Assembly: GCA_017506865.1 (NCBI GenBank)
Contig: JAFCMP010000112.1
Coordinates: forward strand, 682,001-746,000
From: Tribonema minus
Lineage: Eukaryota > Sar > Xanthophyceae > Tribonematales > Tribonemataceae
Direction of reading: 5' to 3'
Length of the DNA stretch: 64,000 nucleotides
A program made the translations under genes and the position numbers. Within the stretch, counting starts at the first letter, position 1, and every line of letters starts with the position of its first letter. The notes beneath the pieces are model-generated. The model was given only the letters and a program-made list of their open reading frames with translations. It searched no databases and was not told where the DNA came from. Shown here in pieces: positions 11,775-20,899 of the stretch.

Positions 11775-13166
11775 CGTCACTACACCTGAAATTGGCACAG
11801 ACTTCTTGGCGTCTGCAAGTTCAACCGTGGTAAAATCACCCTCGGAGAGCGGGCAAATTGAACCCGGCGGTAACTGGTGTGCGCGTTCTGTGTTAATGAA
11901 TTCGGCCTCGGCGCCGTTATCCACTAACGCGTCAAGTACCAGTTCTTGTATGCCGTTACCAAATTGTGTGCGTATTGGCATGTGCACAAAGCCATTCTTC
12001 TTAGGTCTGCCGACTGCACGTGCCCTATGTAGAATCTTGGGAGGCTTGTCACGTGCTATGCGCCTGGGTTGAGCCTTGAAAACATCGGTAGCAATGCTAC
12101 TAGCACTAGGCTGCTGAGCATCTGCATCGCTGTCAGTGTCGCTCATTTCTCGCATTGCAACAGCACGTGGCGTCTCGACATGCGGCGCATGAGAAGCATG
12201 AGGAGTCAAAGGCTCTTCCTCATCTTCACCGTACGTCCAAGGCGTCTGCGAAACCGGTGCATCACTTCCAGGCCGAAATGATGCAAGTATGGCTTGGCCT
12301 ACATTGCGTGTAAAACGCTGGAAGTTCCGCACGCAAGTACTAGCTAGGCGCAGTATTACAGGCAGATCAGGGCTGGAGTCTACCATCCATTCTGGCGGGG
12401 GAGAAGTGCGATCATGCACTACAACCTCACCTGGTGAGACGCCAGTGGCATCACGAGGGCTTGGCCACTCCTCCGGCAAGGCGGCGACCGCGTGCAAGGC
12501 AAGCATGAGCGCTGACACGCAATTGGGTTGCACTAAGTTTGCAGCCCAGCGCTTCATCTGAGTGATGGTCCCGGAAGGATGTGGCTCAAAGTAGCCCAGC
12601 AAGTTCATGACCTGATCAACAGTCAAGACAAGGGCCTTATTAACCGGTCCCGCGTCTTTCTCACGTGGCTGATAAGACGAGGAGGGGCCCCGCCCAGGCT
12701 GGCGAGTAACAGGGCTAGGGAGCGGCATGTCAGTAGACAGCACGCCTTGCGTCGTGGGTTGCCTCGGGTCCCAATAAAACGTGTCATGGGAGCAACCAAG
12801 ATGTTCACGGACCGTACGTGGCTTGCTGGTGCGAAAGCGCTCATGGAGAATTGCATTCAAGCGTGCAAATCGTTCAGGCAACCGAGCAGCATTTGCAGCT
12901 GACACAGTATAGACGCGCTCGCGTGAAGATGCACCATTAACGTCGGTCCCACGAAACTGCACCTCATAGGTGGAGTACCCCTTTGTACCCATGACGCGGC
13001 AGAAGTCACGCCATGAGCTTGATAGGAGCATCCTGGGCACGTTTTCGTTGATGACTAGAGCTGGCAGGCAATCGGCAGCAATCTCCGCAACATGTACAAG
13101 CGTGCGTGCTGCATCGCCTTCAATCCCCATTCCCGCAGGGGAAAACTCAACACAAGAAGATGTATT
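11577..13166 (-). CDS. C-terminal half of the C5 DNA methyltransferase plus retropepsin N-terminal half
   Basis: The frame is the same as gag and is separated from it only by the TGA at 13167-13169; the first ATG is at 13130. Just after the stop comes the methyltransferase motif IV region with the putative nucleophile Cys in Ser-Ser-Cys-Val-Glu-Phe-Ser. Counting from 13130, motif VI Glu-Asn-Val is at 29-31 and motif VIII Arg-Glu-Arg-Val is near 70-73, followed by a segment like motifs IX-X up to ~145. After a linker, the protease active-site segment Leu-Val-Asp-Asn-Gly-Ala lies near 402-407, with Asn where Ser/Thr is usual. The protease frame is then lost near 11772 and continues in pol. Predicted role: 5-methylcytosine formation on element or host DNA. 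Confidence 0.85.
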   Translation of the reverse strand, partial: NTSSCVEFSPAGMGIEGDAARTLVHVAEIAADCLPALVINENVPRMLLSSSWRDFCRVMGTKGYSTYEVQFRGTDVNGASSRERVYTVSAANAARLPERFARLNAILHERFRTSKPRTVREHLGCSHDTFYWDPRQPTTQGVLSTDMPLPSPVTRQPGRGPSSSYQPREKDAGPVNKALVLTVDQVMNLLGYFEPHPSGTITQMKRWAANLVQPNCVSALMLALHAVAALPEEWPSPRDATGVSPGEVVVHDRTSPPPEWMVDSSPDLPVILRLASTCVRNFQRFTRNVGQAILASFRPGSDAPVSQTPWTYGEDEEEPLTPHASHAPHVETPRAVAMREMSDTDSDADAQQPSASSIATDVFKAQPRRIARDKPPKILHRARAVGRPKKNGFVHMPIRTQFGNGIQELVLDALVDNGAEAEFINTERAHQLPPGSICPLSEGDFTTVELADAKKSVPISGVVTPRCASKTPYSHTLFTWWTCLTRQSWGHISLANLARPSPMNMACDSTPLDPLDLPLPCMNKLSWGL

Positions 13167-16037
13167 TCAAATCGCGTCTGGCTTGAGGTGCTTGAGCCTC
13201 TCGCGAACTTGGGGGCTAGATACATCTGCACATATGACCTCGGTGTCAGGGAAGAGTTTGCTGTACTCCTCAAATGTACGCTTGCAGTTGTCTACCGCTA
13301 AGACCACCTGCACGTCAACGTCTGCTGCACGTGCGAACTCCTGCAACCCCCTATGTACACCCCCTATTCCACAGCACAACTCTGCCACCCGCAGCCGCCT
13401 TCTGTCCGAGCGCCCCGCGTCGGCATCAGACGCCTCCTTAGTCTGCGGATATGACACGGGCGAAGTGGTGGAAGTAGGTGCAACGCATCTGGGGTCAGAA
13501 ACGTCGGTCTTACCTGGCTGCGGAGTAGCAACATCATGAGCGACATATTGCGCTGCAAGCGGCGCGCAACTGGTCGTGTCACTGGTGCCCAAAGCAGTCA
13601 AAGGTGCGCTAGTGTCAGGTGCGCATACTGCTGGAGCGTCACTGGCATCTGGAGCAGTCAAGGGTGCGCTGGTGTCAAGCGCGCGTACTGCTAGCTCACT
13701 ATGCGCATACAAGAACGTGGCTAACATACAAGTGCCAACGGTCTTGTCGAGCATGCGCGTAGTGACTTGTGTGCCGGCCTCAGTCGCCGTTGGTTGCACA
13801 TCTAGCGCTTCTAGCACATCTTGCGTGGAGCTAGTGCAATGACCGCTGTGCCCGAGTTGCACTGGCGCGTCAACATCCATGAGTGCACTAGGCAAGGTGT
13901 GGAAAGCGGTGAGCGAACACTCACTTGTCTTGGCGCGCTTGGCGCGCAACTCGTCGCGGCGCTTCTCCAGCTTGTCGTGGGGCCTCTTGGCGGCCTTCAG
14001 GCGCTCGATGCGGTGCTCGTACCATTCCGGGCACTCTTGGCAGTGCTCCCGGAGCTTGTTCTCTCCACCGAAGTGCTTGTGGCACCCGAAGCACTCGTCA
14101 CTGCCGGAAGCCTTGGCCTTGTCGCTCTTGGGCTTGGCCGGCTGCTTGGCAGGCTTAGCAGGAGCCATTGCCGCAGCCCTGGGGTGGCCCTCGTCGGAAG
14201 TGTCCATGGCGTCGCTGCCGCGCATGGCGCTAGTCTTGGCCTTGGCGCCCTCGTTGACGATAGCGAGCGCCATGCCCTGTCGCCCAGCCGCCTCCTTGAG
14301 GTTGCGCTTGAAGTCTGCGAGCTGTTGGGGACGCATGGCTTTGTAAAAGTCCTCAGTGCGGTCAACCATGGCGTTCCAGTCTTCAAGTATAAGGCGCTCC
14401 TTGCGGAAGTCTTGGCGAAGGGGCTGCGTCATGCGGTTGGAGAAGTGCGTCTTGAGCATGGTGACGTCGACGACCGCGCCCTCGGGTCCGGCGCGCTCCG
14501 CAGCATGGAGTAGCTCGTCGGCAAACTGGCGTGGCGTCCAGTCTGGCTGCCAGACGAGGTCAGTGATCTCCCTCATCGCCTCGGCGCGGTGAGCTGCGTT
14601 GTCGAAGCGCTTGGCGATCGCCGCCCAAAGCTCCTCGTAGTTCATGGAACCGCAGCCCTGAACGCGCTCCAGTCCCGTAACAGGGTCCTTGTGCGCGATG
14701 ATGAGCTGGTCTTGCTGATCCGCGGTCAGGCAACGGCGCAGAGCGAAGTCCCAAATGTCGTAGGGGACACTGTTGTAGTGGGCCGCCTGCTCGAAATGGC
14801 GGCGCGTCGTCTCGGTTGCGCCGGGGCGGAAGGGAATGGGGAGCGCCGTAGGGTTGAAGAACTTCTGCCAGCTCACGTCTTCATGGCGGCTAGAGCTCGC
14901 AGCGGCGGCAGCTGCAGGCGCGGCGAGTGGCGCTGCGCCCTCGAACGGCGCGCGCGCGGGGTTGATGACGTTGGCGAAAAGGCCGCTACTGCTAGTAGGC
15001 GCGGGGGCATAGCTGTGGCTAGCGGTGGGCGCGAGTAGGTCCGCCCCGGGATAGCCCACGGGCATTGTGCGAAGCTGCTCCTCTTGGATGCGCTGGGCAG
15101 CTTTGGTGAACAGCGTCGGCGCGGTGAAGTTGACAAAGTGCGCCAGCGCCGCCGGTCCGGCGCGGCGCGCCGCATCAAAGTAACCTCGAATGCGGCGGTA
15201 CCGCTCGACGCGGTCCGCGTGACGCCGCAGGTCCGATGCGCGCAGGGCGCGGCGGTGGCGCTCCGCCTCGATGCGCGAGCGCCAGTCGGTGTCAGCTTCG
15301 GCCTCGACGGCTAGCTGCAGGGGTGTGGCGTGGGCAGTAGGCAGAGGACGCCGCTCGCGCTCCTCGTAAAGCTCCTTGATCTTGGCGTCCGCGGCTAGAG
15401 TGTCGCGTTTGGCTTTGTCACGAGCAGCGTCATCTTGGGTAATGCGCTGGCCAAGCTCGACCTCGATGCCGTGGGCGACGCGTTCGACGTCCTCAGAAGA
15501 GGTCGGGGGGACGGCGGCGACGCTTGGAGCTGCAGCGGTGCCGGCGCTGAAGAGTATGGCTGGGCCGAGGCTAGCAGTGGTACTAGCAGCTGGACGCACC
15601 GAAGCGCTCACGCGCTCTGCAGCACGGCGCAGAGCCTCGTCGCTAATAGCGGGGAGAGCAGCGCGAAGTCCTTGAACAATGTCGTCCATCTGCTCTCGAC
15701 CATCACCGGAAGCCGGGGCAGGTGCGGCGGATGTCGCGACCGGCAGGTTTCCGGAGGACGCGGGGGGACCTTGAGCTTGAGCGGCAGTGACAGGCGGAGT
15801 GGCAGTCGGTGCAGTCCCAGCGCTCGCGGGGATCGAGGCGACCGCAGCCGAGATGCCGCCCTTATCGGCAGGAGGCGCCGACACAGGGTGCACAGGGGGG
15901 GGCTGTGCCTGCGGATCCGCACCGCCACCGCTACTCTCACCGCCGATTCCCGCGCCACCCGTTTCCCCAACGGAGGCTAAGCCCGTCGCAGGCTGCTCGG
16001 CGTTGCCAGCGTGGATAGCACTTCCTCCCTGAGACAC
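13167..16037 (-). CDS. gag: Gag with fused N-terminal half of a C5 DNA methyltransferase
   Basis: About 956 residues. The first ~330 are low-complexity Ala/Pro/Gly. The centre (~390-600) is a capsid-like helical region of the retrotransposon gag type. A Cys-x2-Cys...His...Cys zinc-finger-like cluster follows near 660-690, then a Lys/Arg-rich block and an Ala/Pro/Ser/Thr spacer. The last ~80 residues are the start of a DNA methyltransferase: motif I Ala-Glu-Leu-Cys-Cys-Gly-Ile-Gly-Gly (cofactor loop) and motif II Ala-Val-Asp-Asn. The stop TGA cuts the domain just before motif IV. The frame starts with GTG at 16037 and is open further upstream without an ATG; the first internal Met is only near residue 115, so the initiation site is unclear. 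Gag packages the element RNA. Confidence 0.88.
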   Translation of the reverse strand: MSQGGSAIHAGNAEQPATGLASVGETGGAGIGGESSGGGADPQAQPPPVHPVSAPPADKGGISAAVASIPASAGTAPTATPPVTAAQAQGPPASSGNLPVATSAAPAPASGDGREQMDDIVQGLRAALPAISDEALRRAAERVSASVRPAASTTASLGPAILFSAGTAAAPSVAAVPPTSSEDVERVAHGIEVELGQRITQDDAARDKAKRDTLAADAKIKELYEERERRPLPTAHATPLQLAVEAEADTDWRSRIEAERHRRALRASDLRRHADRVERYRRIRGYFDAARRAGPAALAHFVNFTAPTLFTKAAQRIQEEQLRTMPVGYPGADLLAPTASHSYAPAPTSSSGLFANVINPARAPFEGAAPLAAPAAAAAASSSRHEDVSWQKFFNPTALPIPFRPGATETTRRHFEQAAHYNSVPYDIWDFALRRCLTADQQDQLIIAHKDPVTGLERVQGCGSMNYEELWAAIAKRFDNAAHRAEAMREITDLVWQPDWTPRQFADELLHAAERAGPEGAVVDVTMLKTHFSNRMTQPLRQDFRKERLILEDWNAMVDRTEDFYKAMRPQQLADFKRNLKEAAGRQGMALAIVNEGAKAKTSAMRGSDAMDTSDEGHPRAAAMAPAKPAKQPAKPKSDKAKASGSDECFGCHKHFGGENKLREHCQECPEWYEHRIERLKAAKRPHDKLEKRRDELRAKRAKTSECSLTAFHTLPSALMDVDAPVQLGHSGHCTSSTQDVLEALDVQPTATEAGTQVTTRMLDKTVGTCMLATFLYAHSELAVRALDTSAPLTAPDASDAPAVCAPDTSAPLTALGTSDTTSCAPLAAQYVAHDVATPQPGKTDVSDPRCVAPTSTTSPVSYPQTKEASDADAGRSDRRRLRVAELCCGIGGVHRGLQEFARAADVDVQVVLAVDNCKRTFEEYSKLFPDTEVICADVSSPQVRERLKHLKPDAI

Positions 16038-16754
16038 ACAACAAAGTTGGCAACTCGTCGCCAGTACGCACTTCCGTGTAGAGCGGGCAAACGCTCAAAA
16101 TGTGCGCGTCGACGGCGTGCCAGAGCGCTCAAGATTTTTCAAAGTGCTCAAAGGTTATGCAATCTGCTCAGAGGTTATGCAGAAGCCGATATTCCCTTTT
16201 CCACTTGAAAAAGCGTGTCAGGGTCGGCCCAGGCGAGTCTAGCCAGCGTGTGGACAACTCCACATTGTCAACTCAAAATGCGTCGGGGTGATCAGTCCCG
16301 TTGCATACATGAGTTTTCACGCTGCACGCAACATTGTGCCGAGGTGCACGAATCAGAATCAGTTAGCGGCGCTCACACTAACTGACGGAAAACGCTGTTG
16401 CATGGTTGCGTGTCCATGCTCACGGATTCCTCAAAGTAGCTGGAGCACCTAGTCTGACAGTATAGCCAGTCGTGCCTAGCAGCCGTGTGCTGGAAGGGAA
16501 ACACCGTGAGCTTCGTTGATCGCATGCTGTCGTCTGCAGGACTAAACAGCACGGACTTGCCATAGCATGCGAGCAACTGATAGACGCTGGGCAGTCTTAG
16601 TACATAGCAGCGTCCCTATGTGTCTGTCGCACCGCCAACGCGACCCCGTCGCGGACGCAGTACTTCAGAACACCTTCGTGGCCTAAGTGCACGGCATTAA
16701 ACTGTGTCGGAGTAATCGACAGAGTCTTCAAAGTCTAGCACCGATGTTGTCGCC
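16038..16754 (-). other. 5' leader of the retrotransposon
   Basis: This ~720-bp untranslated leader lies between the primer-binding site and gag. Near 16131-16182 there are short repeated phrases (AAAGTGCTCA, GGTTATGCA). No gene is seen. Confidence 0.5.
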
Positions 16755-16773
16755 GGCAAGTGGAGCTGAGCCA
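16755..16773 (-). other. tRNA primer-binding site of the retrotransposon
   Basis: On the minus strand TGGCTCAGCTCCACTTGCC starts directly after the 5' LTR. The leading TGG pairs with the CCA end of a tRNA. Which tRNA cannot be decided by eye. Confidence 0.75.
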
Positions 16774-17157
16774 TGATACAGCAAAGCAGCCTGGAGTCCA
16801 TGCCTTGAGCAATAGAGCTGCTGAACTGCTAGTGACATCAAAGTGCAGCCAACTTGCAGGGCAAGCATCAGTGGAAGCAAGCAAAGACACACCTGTGTAG
16901 ACATGGCTGAAGAAGGAGAGTGAGCCCAGTGAATATGGCTCAGCTCCAGAGGTCTTGCTGTCTCCCAGCCAGGATGGTTTCTTGTTGCTTGCCTTGTAGG
17001 TGCCTTGAGCACTTGTTGTTGAAGCAAAAAAAGAGCCTTCCTCCTAGTTGCTGGCACAGGACTTGAAGTTGAAGTACCGGTCCAGAGAACGGTCTCCTCC
17101 TTCCAGAGCTCCTGGCATTTCATGCTAGTCGTAGCATAAAACAGAGAACTTGTATCA
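16774..17157 (-). repeat. 5' LTR of the retrotransposon (right copy)
   Basis: This 384-bp repeat has the same ends as the copy at 5936-6319 and two mismatches to it. It would contain the promoter and start of the element transcript, read on the minus strand. Confidence 0.95.
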
Positions 17158-17163
17158 GACAGA
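17158..17163. repeat. Target-site duplication, right copy (GACAGA)
   Basis: It directly abuts the 5' LTR and matches 5928-5933. In the interrupted HNH gene both copies encode the same Ser-Val in the same codon phase, which confirms the duplication. Confidence 0.8.
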
Positions 17164-18096
17164 AACGTCCGTGTCTTCGTCCCTCTGAGAGAGTACATGT
17201 GTACGGGGCGGTGGTGGCAGAGTCCCGTCGCGTGCGCGTGCCTGTTGTTCTCGCCTGTTGTAACAGGGTCCCGTCGCGTGCGCGTGCCTGTTGTTCTCGC
17301 CTGTTGTAACCCACTCAAGGTTTGTGAAATCGTTGTTGCTGGGATTGCCGTCCATGTGATTGACGATGGTCTTGTTCGGGTCATCAGTAGGTGGAAGGTG
17401 GGTGTGGGCCACCAGTCGGTGCACATAATAGTGTTTCCCCCCAATCATGATGCTGTGTCGACCATGTTGCTGATGACCATTTGAAAACTGACCAGTTGGA
17501 AATTGAACCCAGCCTCCGAACTGGCTGACACTGTATCCAGATACGCCTCCGACGAACGCAGATGGATGGGCCCGAACGCACCAGTGTTGCTCGGCGTCCA
17601 CCATTCCACCCTTGTCGCGCCATGCACGCTGTTGCCGCTCGTGATGGCCGTCCGCACCTTATGTACGTTTTGACCATCGGCCACTCTTTGATGTCGCGTG
17701 TGTTGTTCTCTCGCCGTTTGCATCCGTGACGATGATGGGTCGCTCTTTTCCAGCGCATCCGCCCGATCGTGTCTGATTGGCACGCTGCTGGTGTATGGTT
17801 GCCCACCTTAAGTTGGACAAAGCGTGCCAATCCGGCCGTCTGTTGTTCTTGTGGTCGACTGTATGATATTTAGATGGCTTGCGTTCAAACGCCGTCAGAA
17901 TCTGAATCTGTGCGGACGGCTTGACTCGCTTGCCTTCATGGCAAAGGCTAATACTTCCCCTCTTGCCATGTTTCATGAGCTTGCCATTGATGTTGTAGAT
18001 GCATCCCTCCAGAGCGTCAGCATAGTAGTTTGGGAAGTCGCGTAAGATGGCCTTGGCGGGGTCGTTATTGTAGAGCTCTGGGTACGCCCTTCCCAT
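17158..18096 (-). pseudogene. 5' part of HNH homing-endonuclease-like gene with two HNH modules, disrupted
   Basis: The start is ATG at 18096. The first frame (to 17659) holds an HNH_3-type module: Thr-Val-Asp-His-Lys-Asn...Asn-Leu-Arg-Trp-Ala-Thr. A middle stretch resembling a NUMOD1 DNA-binding repeat lies in another frame (~17690-17600). The original frame then returns (17604 to the LTR) with a second HNH module: Asn-His-Met-Asp-Gly-Asn...Asn-Leu-Glu-Trp-Val-Thr. This implies two compensating frame changes. A ~46-bp tandem duplication near 17220-17310 follows the second module. The gene then runs into the LTR and resumes at 5933. Such proteins cut DNA site-specifically and are common in giant viruses and phages. 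It is now certainly inactive as a full-length gene. Confidence 0.75.
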
Positions 18097-18146
18097 CGTG
18101 CGGTGCTATGTGGCGCGAGAGTGAACTGAAGTGACGTGAGTTCATG

Positions 18147-18202
18147 AGTATATATTTTACACGCCCACGAACACGTCGACAAATATTCAATATATTCAGT
18201 GT
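18147..18202. promoter_or_regulatory. AT-rich ~50-bp motif shared, inverted, with 42091-42143
   Basis: The reverse complement of this stretch aligns with 42091-42143: shared blocks are ATATTGAATAT, TTTGTC, CGTG, CGTG, GCG and AAATATATAC in the same order and spacing. Here it lies 50-105 bp upstream of the HNH start codon at 18096. A GAATCTTT element follows at 18207-18214. A promoter role is inference. Confidence 0.45.
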
Positions 18203-18362
18203 CCCCGAATCTTTGAAACAGGAACAGTGAAAGCAAAAGCAAGAGTACGCCGTAAATCCTTTATGCAGAACTCAGAATTATATTTAATGTTGAGATCGAC
18301 TGCGGAGGGCGGTTGGTGTATCGACGCACCGCGCCTCGAGTGGTCGTTGAGACCTCGCGCAG

Positions 18363-19675
18363 CTAGCGGCTCGAGCAAATTTTTTTGAAAGCCGGCAAGT
18401 CGGTGTCCCGAAAGTACGTGACATCGGACCTAAACCACTGCTCTTGTGCCCCGAGCTGCCCCAGCCTGCGTTTAGTAGCAAGAGCTTCGAAGGCCTGTTT
18501 GACATCGCCGCCGTGTGCCGTGACCGCCAGCATGATGCTGTCCTTGAACTCCTTTCTCTTTGCGCCCAGCGCCTTGCCGTAAGGCTTGCCCGTGCCGCCG
18601 CCGTCCTCCACGTCCATGTCTTCAGAAGTGGTAGATGTATCGGTCGGTGATGTGTCGTCACTGGCAGTGTCGCTCGCGGCCCCCGTCTCAGCTGCGCCGA
18701 CAGCCGCAGTGACCGAAGCGTTCGATCCCCCGTCCCTCAGAAGTTTTCCTACACGCTGCGCGGGTCCGTTGTGTGATGGGCAAACATACGATTCCAGCAT
18801 CGTGCAGCGTGAGACCTGAACGTACGCCGCCAGGCTGTCGAAGTCCTCCTCCGCGACGAGTCCCGAGTTGACCATCCACGAAATCCACATATTTCGAAGG
18901 CTGTGCGGGCCGAGACGAGGAACACCCAGCCACTCAGCGCCGACTGACGCGACTTTGGCTTCGATATATCGCTGGGTGATCGGCGCTCCGGCGGCGTCCA
19001 GGAACATGCGCGAGGTGCGCTTCGCGCCCGTGGCCAACAGAGGGCGACACAGCGTCAGCACTGTGTGCACTAGTGCGCTCTCCGTCTCCGACAGGTCCCA
19101 CTTCGCCAGGTGCGGCAACCCTCCGTCGTCGCCGCAGGCCGCCGTCTTGAATGCGCGGGTCATCTTGAGGCTATAGCGTCCCTCTCGAAGCTCGTACTCC
19201 TCCACCACCGAATCGCGCCACACTTGTGATCGCAGGCACGAGAAGTGCAGCATGAGCAGGAGCTGGACCCTCTCTGCGTCCTGTCGTGTGAAGTCCTTGG
19301 TGTCTGCGAATTTGACGATCCCTCCCTCCTCCAACGCTGACGCGCTCGTGAGCAGGAACGCCTGAGCCTCGGCAGGCAAATCGTGCTTTCGCAGCCACGG
19401 CTGAATGACTGACCGCCACGTCGGCCCCCATATCTGCTTCACGAGCATCCGCATCATCTCCCTCAGCCCGTCGTCTTCCGTGTCCGGCAGGCGGCCTGCA
19501 GCCCTCTTGGCGTTCAGCCCGCCACGGTCGAGCGCGCGGCTGACGGCAACGTCCGCCCTCAGCTTTCTCCTAGTGCAGAGGAAATCCTCCCTGAAGGTGT
19601 CGAGGAACTTGTACACGGAGTAGGTGAGAGCTTGCCCAGAAGTGTCAAGCCACGCCAGGTCTGCACGCTCGTATA
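18363..19675 (-). CDS. Tyrosine recombinase, catalytic part (frame-shifted from its N-terminal part)
   Basis: The open frame begins after a TAG at ~19676 and has no ATG near its 5' end (a GTG is at 19616). Counting from 19616, catalytic-type residues appear in order: Arg near 129 (Cys-Leu-Arg-Ser-Gln), a Lys-bearing strand near 150-157, His-Ser-Leu-Arg at 238-241 and Tyr near 277 (Glu-Ser-Tyr-Val). That is the R-K-H-x-x-R-Y layout of tyrosine recombinases. An acidic/Ser/Thr linker and a ~70-residue Lys-rich helical tail follow. Such enzymes catalyse site-specific integration or excision and occur in giant viruses, virophages and Cryptons. The upstream frame at 19645-20817 reads naturally into this one with a single shift near 19,675. 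Confidence 0.85.
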
Positions 19676-20817
19676 GCAGCTATGTCCGTTGCGTCCGGTT
19701 TGTACCGTTCTGCACCACTCTTGTGCAGGGCTCCAAAAACGGACGCGATGTTGTTATTGAAGCCGCACGTGGTGTTTTCGGAAGAAGCGTGGAACACCTG
19801 GCCACAGAGATCGTTTCTGTCGACGCCTTCAGACTTGTTCTCCCACGCCACCTTCAGCGCTCTCATCACGAAGAAAACTCGAGACATGAAGATGTCCGAG
19901 TAGAACGCGTCGCCGGTGATGGCCGATAGAAACCCGAACTCCTTGCACCCTCTGAAGGTATTGTCATTGGAAGCGAGCTCGGCGTAGTTGGGGGGGGGAA
20001 CCACCCTGGTGCCGGGCAGCAGATCTTCGGGCACCCCGTGGCCCTTGACGAGGACGCACCACTCTTTCGCCGTGAGGGGGCGAATCGCGCTTATGGGGTG
20101 CGGCTCACGTCCGAGCACGATCACCGCCGCCCACATGGTTCGCACAAACGTGCTGGCGACTCCTCGTATCGTCTGCGTGGAGGTCGCGCCGGCGCTGGCG
20201 GAGTCACCCTCGACCGAGAAGTCGCGCTCCTGAAAGTAACGAAGGCGCTCGTCATCGTGGTCGAGGCTCCAGTCGTAGTAGTCAAGCAGCTTCGTGTCCT
20301 TTGCGGCGCCGTTGACGTAGTCAGCCGCCACGACCGCTTTCAATGTCGTGTAGGCCTGCATGCGCTCCGCTCGAATTTTCGAATCCTGCTGCAGCGGCCG
20401 CCAATGAACAGCTCGCGTACCGTTTCGAGCCCTGTCAGCGACGTAGTAGGGCACGAGTATCGTCCATACGCCGTAGGCGATCGCCGCGTGAAGGCTGGCG
20501 ACACGAACGCACCACGAGTCTTTCATGCCCGCATCGAGGTCCGTGAACATCCCGAAACCCTCTGCCGGTGTGGGTGGAGCCGTTTCGGCTGTCACCGCGC
20601 TTCTGATGACCTCACAAATGTATGCCTCCTTCGCCATGGCTTTATGGCGTTCATCCTGCTCGCCGTAATTGTACGGCGGTTTCCAGGACGTCAGCTCGCT
20701 GACAGAGGTGGGGGAGAATCGGGCGCCCTTCTTGATGGACGCTTCCGCCGCTGCAGCGGCCGCCCGGAGCACAGGTCCTGACGAAGTGTTGTTGATCGTC
20801 GTGGTCAGGCCAGACAT
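19645..20817 (-). CDS. Unrecognised N-terminal region, probably of the same tyrosine recombinase protein
   Basis: The start is ATG at 20817; ~390 residues follow. It is helical with a Thr/Ala-rich N terminus and no domain I recognise. Its last ~10 codons overlap the open start of the recombinase frame, and a shift at about 19,675 would give one continuous protein of ~820 residues. The recombinase frame lacks an ATG of its own, which favours one gene with a frameshift over two genes. The alternative is a separate protein translationally coupled to the recombinase. Confidence 0.55.
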   Translation of the reverse strand: MSGLTTTINNTSSGPVLRAAAAAAEASIKKGARFSPTSVSELTSWKPPYNYGEQDERHKAMAKEAYICEVIRSAVTAETAPPTPAEGFGMFTDLDAGMKDSWCVRVASLHAAIAYGVWTILVPYYVADRARNGTRAVHWRPLQQDSKIRAERMQAYTTLKAVVAADYVNGAAKDTKLLDYYDWSLDHDDERLRYFQERDFSVEGDSASAGATSTQTIRGVASTFVRTMWAAVIVLGREPHPISAIRPLTAKEWCVLVKGHGVPEDLLPGTRVVPPPNYAELASNDNTFRGCKEFGFLSAITGDAFYSDIFMSRVFFVMRALKVAWENKSEGVDRNDLCGQVFHASSENTTCGFNNNIASVFGALHKSGAERYKPDATDIAAIRACRPGVA

Positions 20818-20899
20818 GGTCGTGTTCACGCTAGCGTTATGTGTGAGTGTGATTGAGATGTCGGGTTATGACCCAGGACTATCCCAACCTTTAATGATA

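Larger units (their letters stand above)
5936..17157 (-). mobile_element. Complete Ty3/gypsy-type LTR retrotransposon encoding a DNA cytosine methyltransferase
   Basis: The 11,222-bp element has two 384-bp LTRs, a primer-binding site directly after the 5' LTR, a purine tract directly before the 3' LTR, and a 6-bp target duplication. Coding order on the minus strand is gag (capsid, zinc finger), C5 DNA methyltransferase, retropepsin, reverse transcriptase, RNase H, integrase (HHCC then DDE), a chromodomain-like segment and a Tudor-like tail. RT-RH-INT order places it in Ty3/gypsy. Coding is interrupted by an in-frame TGA (13167), a -1 type frame change (~11772) and an in-frame TAG (7087). The LTRs differ at only two positions, so insertion was recent. 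It interrupts an HNH gene. Confidence 0.95.

Noticed and set aside
7087-13169. Reassigned stop codons (TAG or TGA as an amino acid) to explain in-frame stops in pol, gag and the coiled-coil gene
   Set aside because: Both TAG and TGA are used as normal ends of intact genes here (for example TAG at 5267-5269 and 543-545, TGA at the ACOT9 end).
19645-20817. Major capsid protein
   Set aside because: The gene next to the recombinase has no double jelly-roll pattern by eye; it joins the recombinase frame instead.
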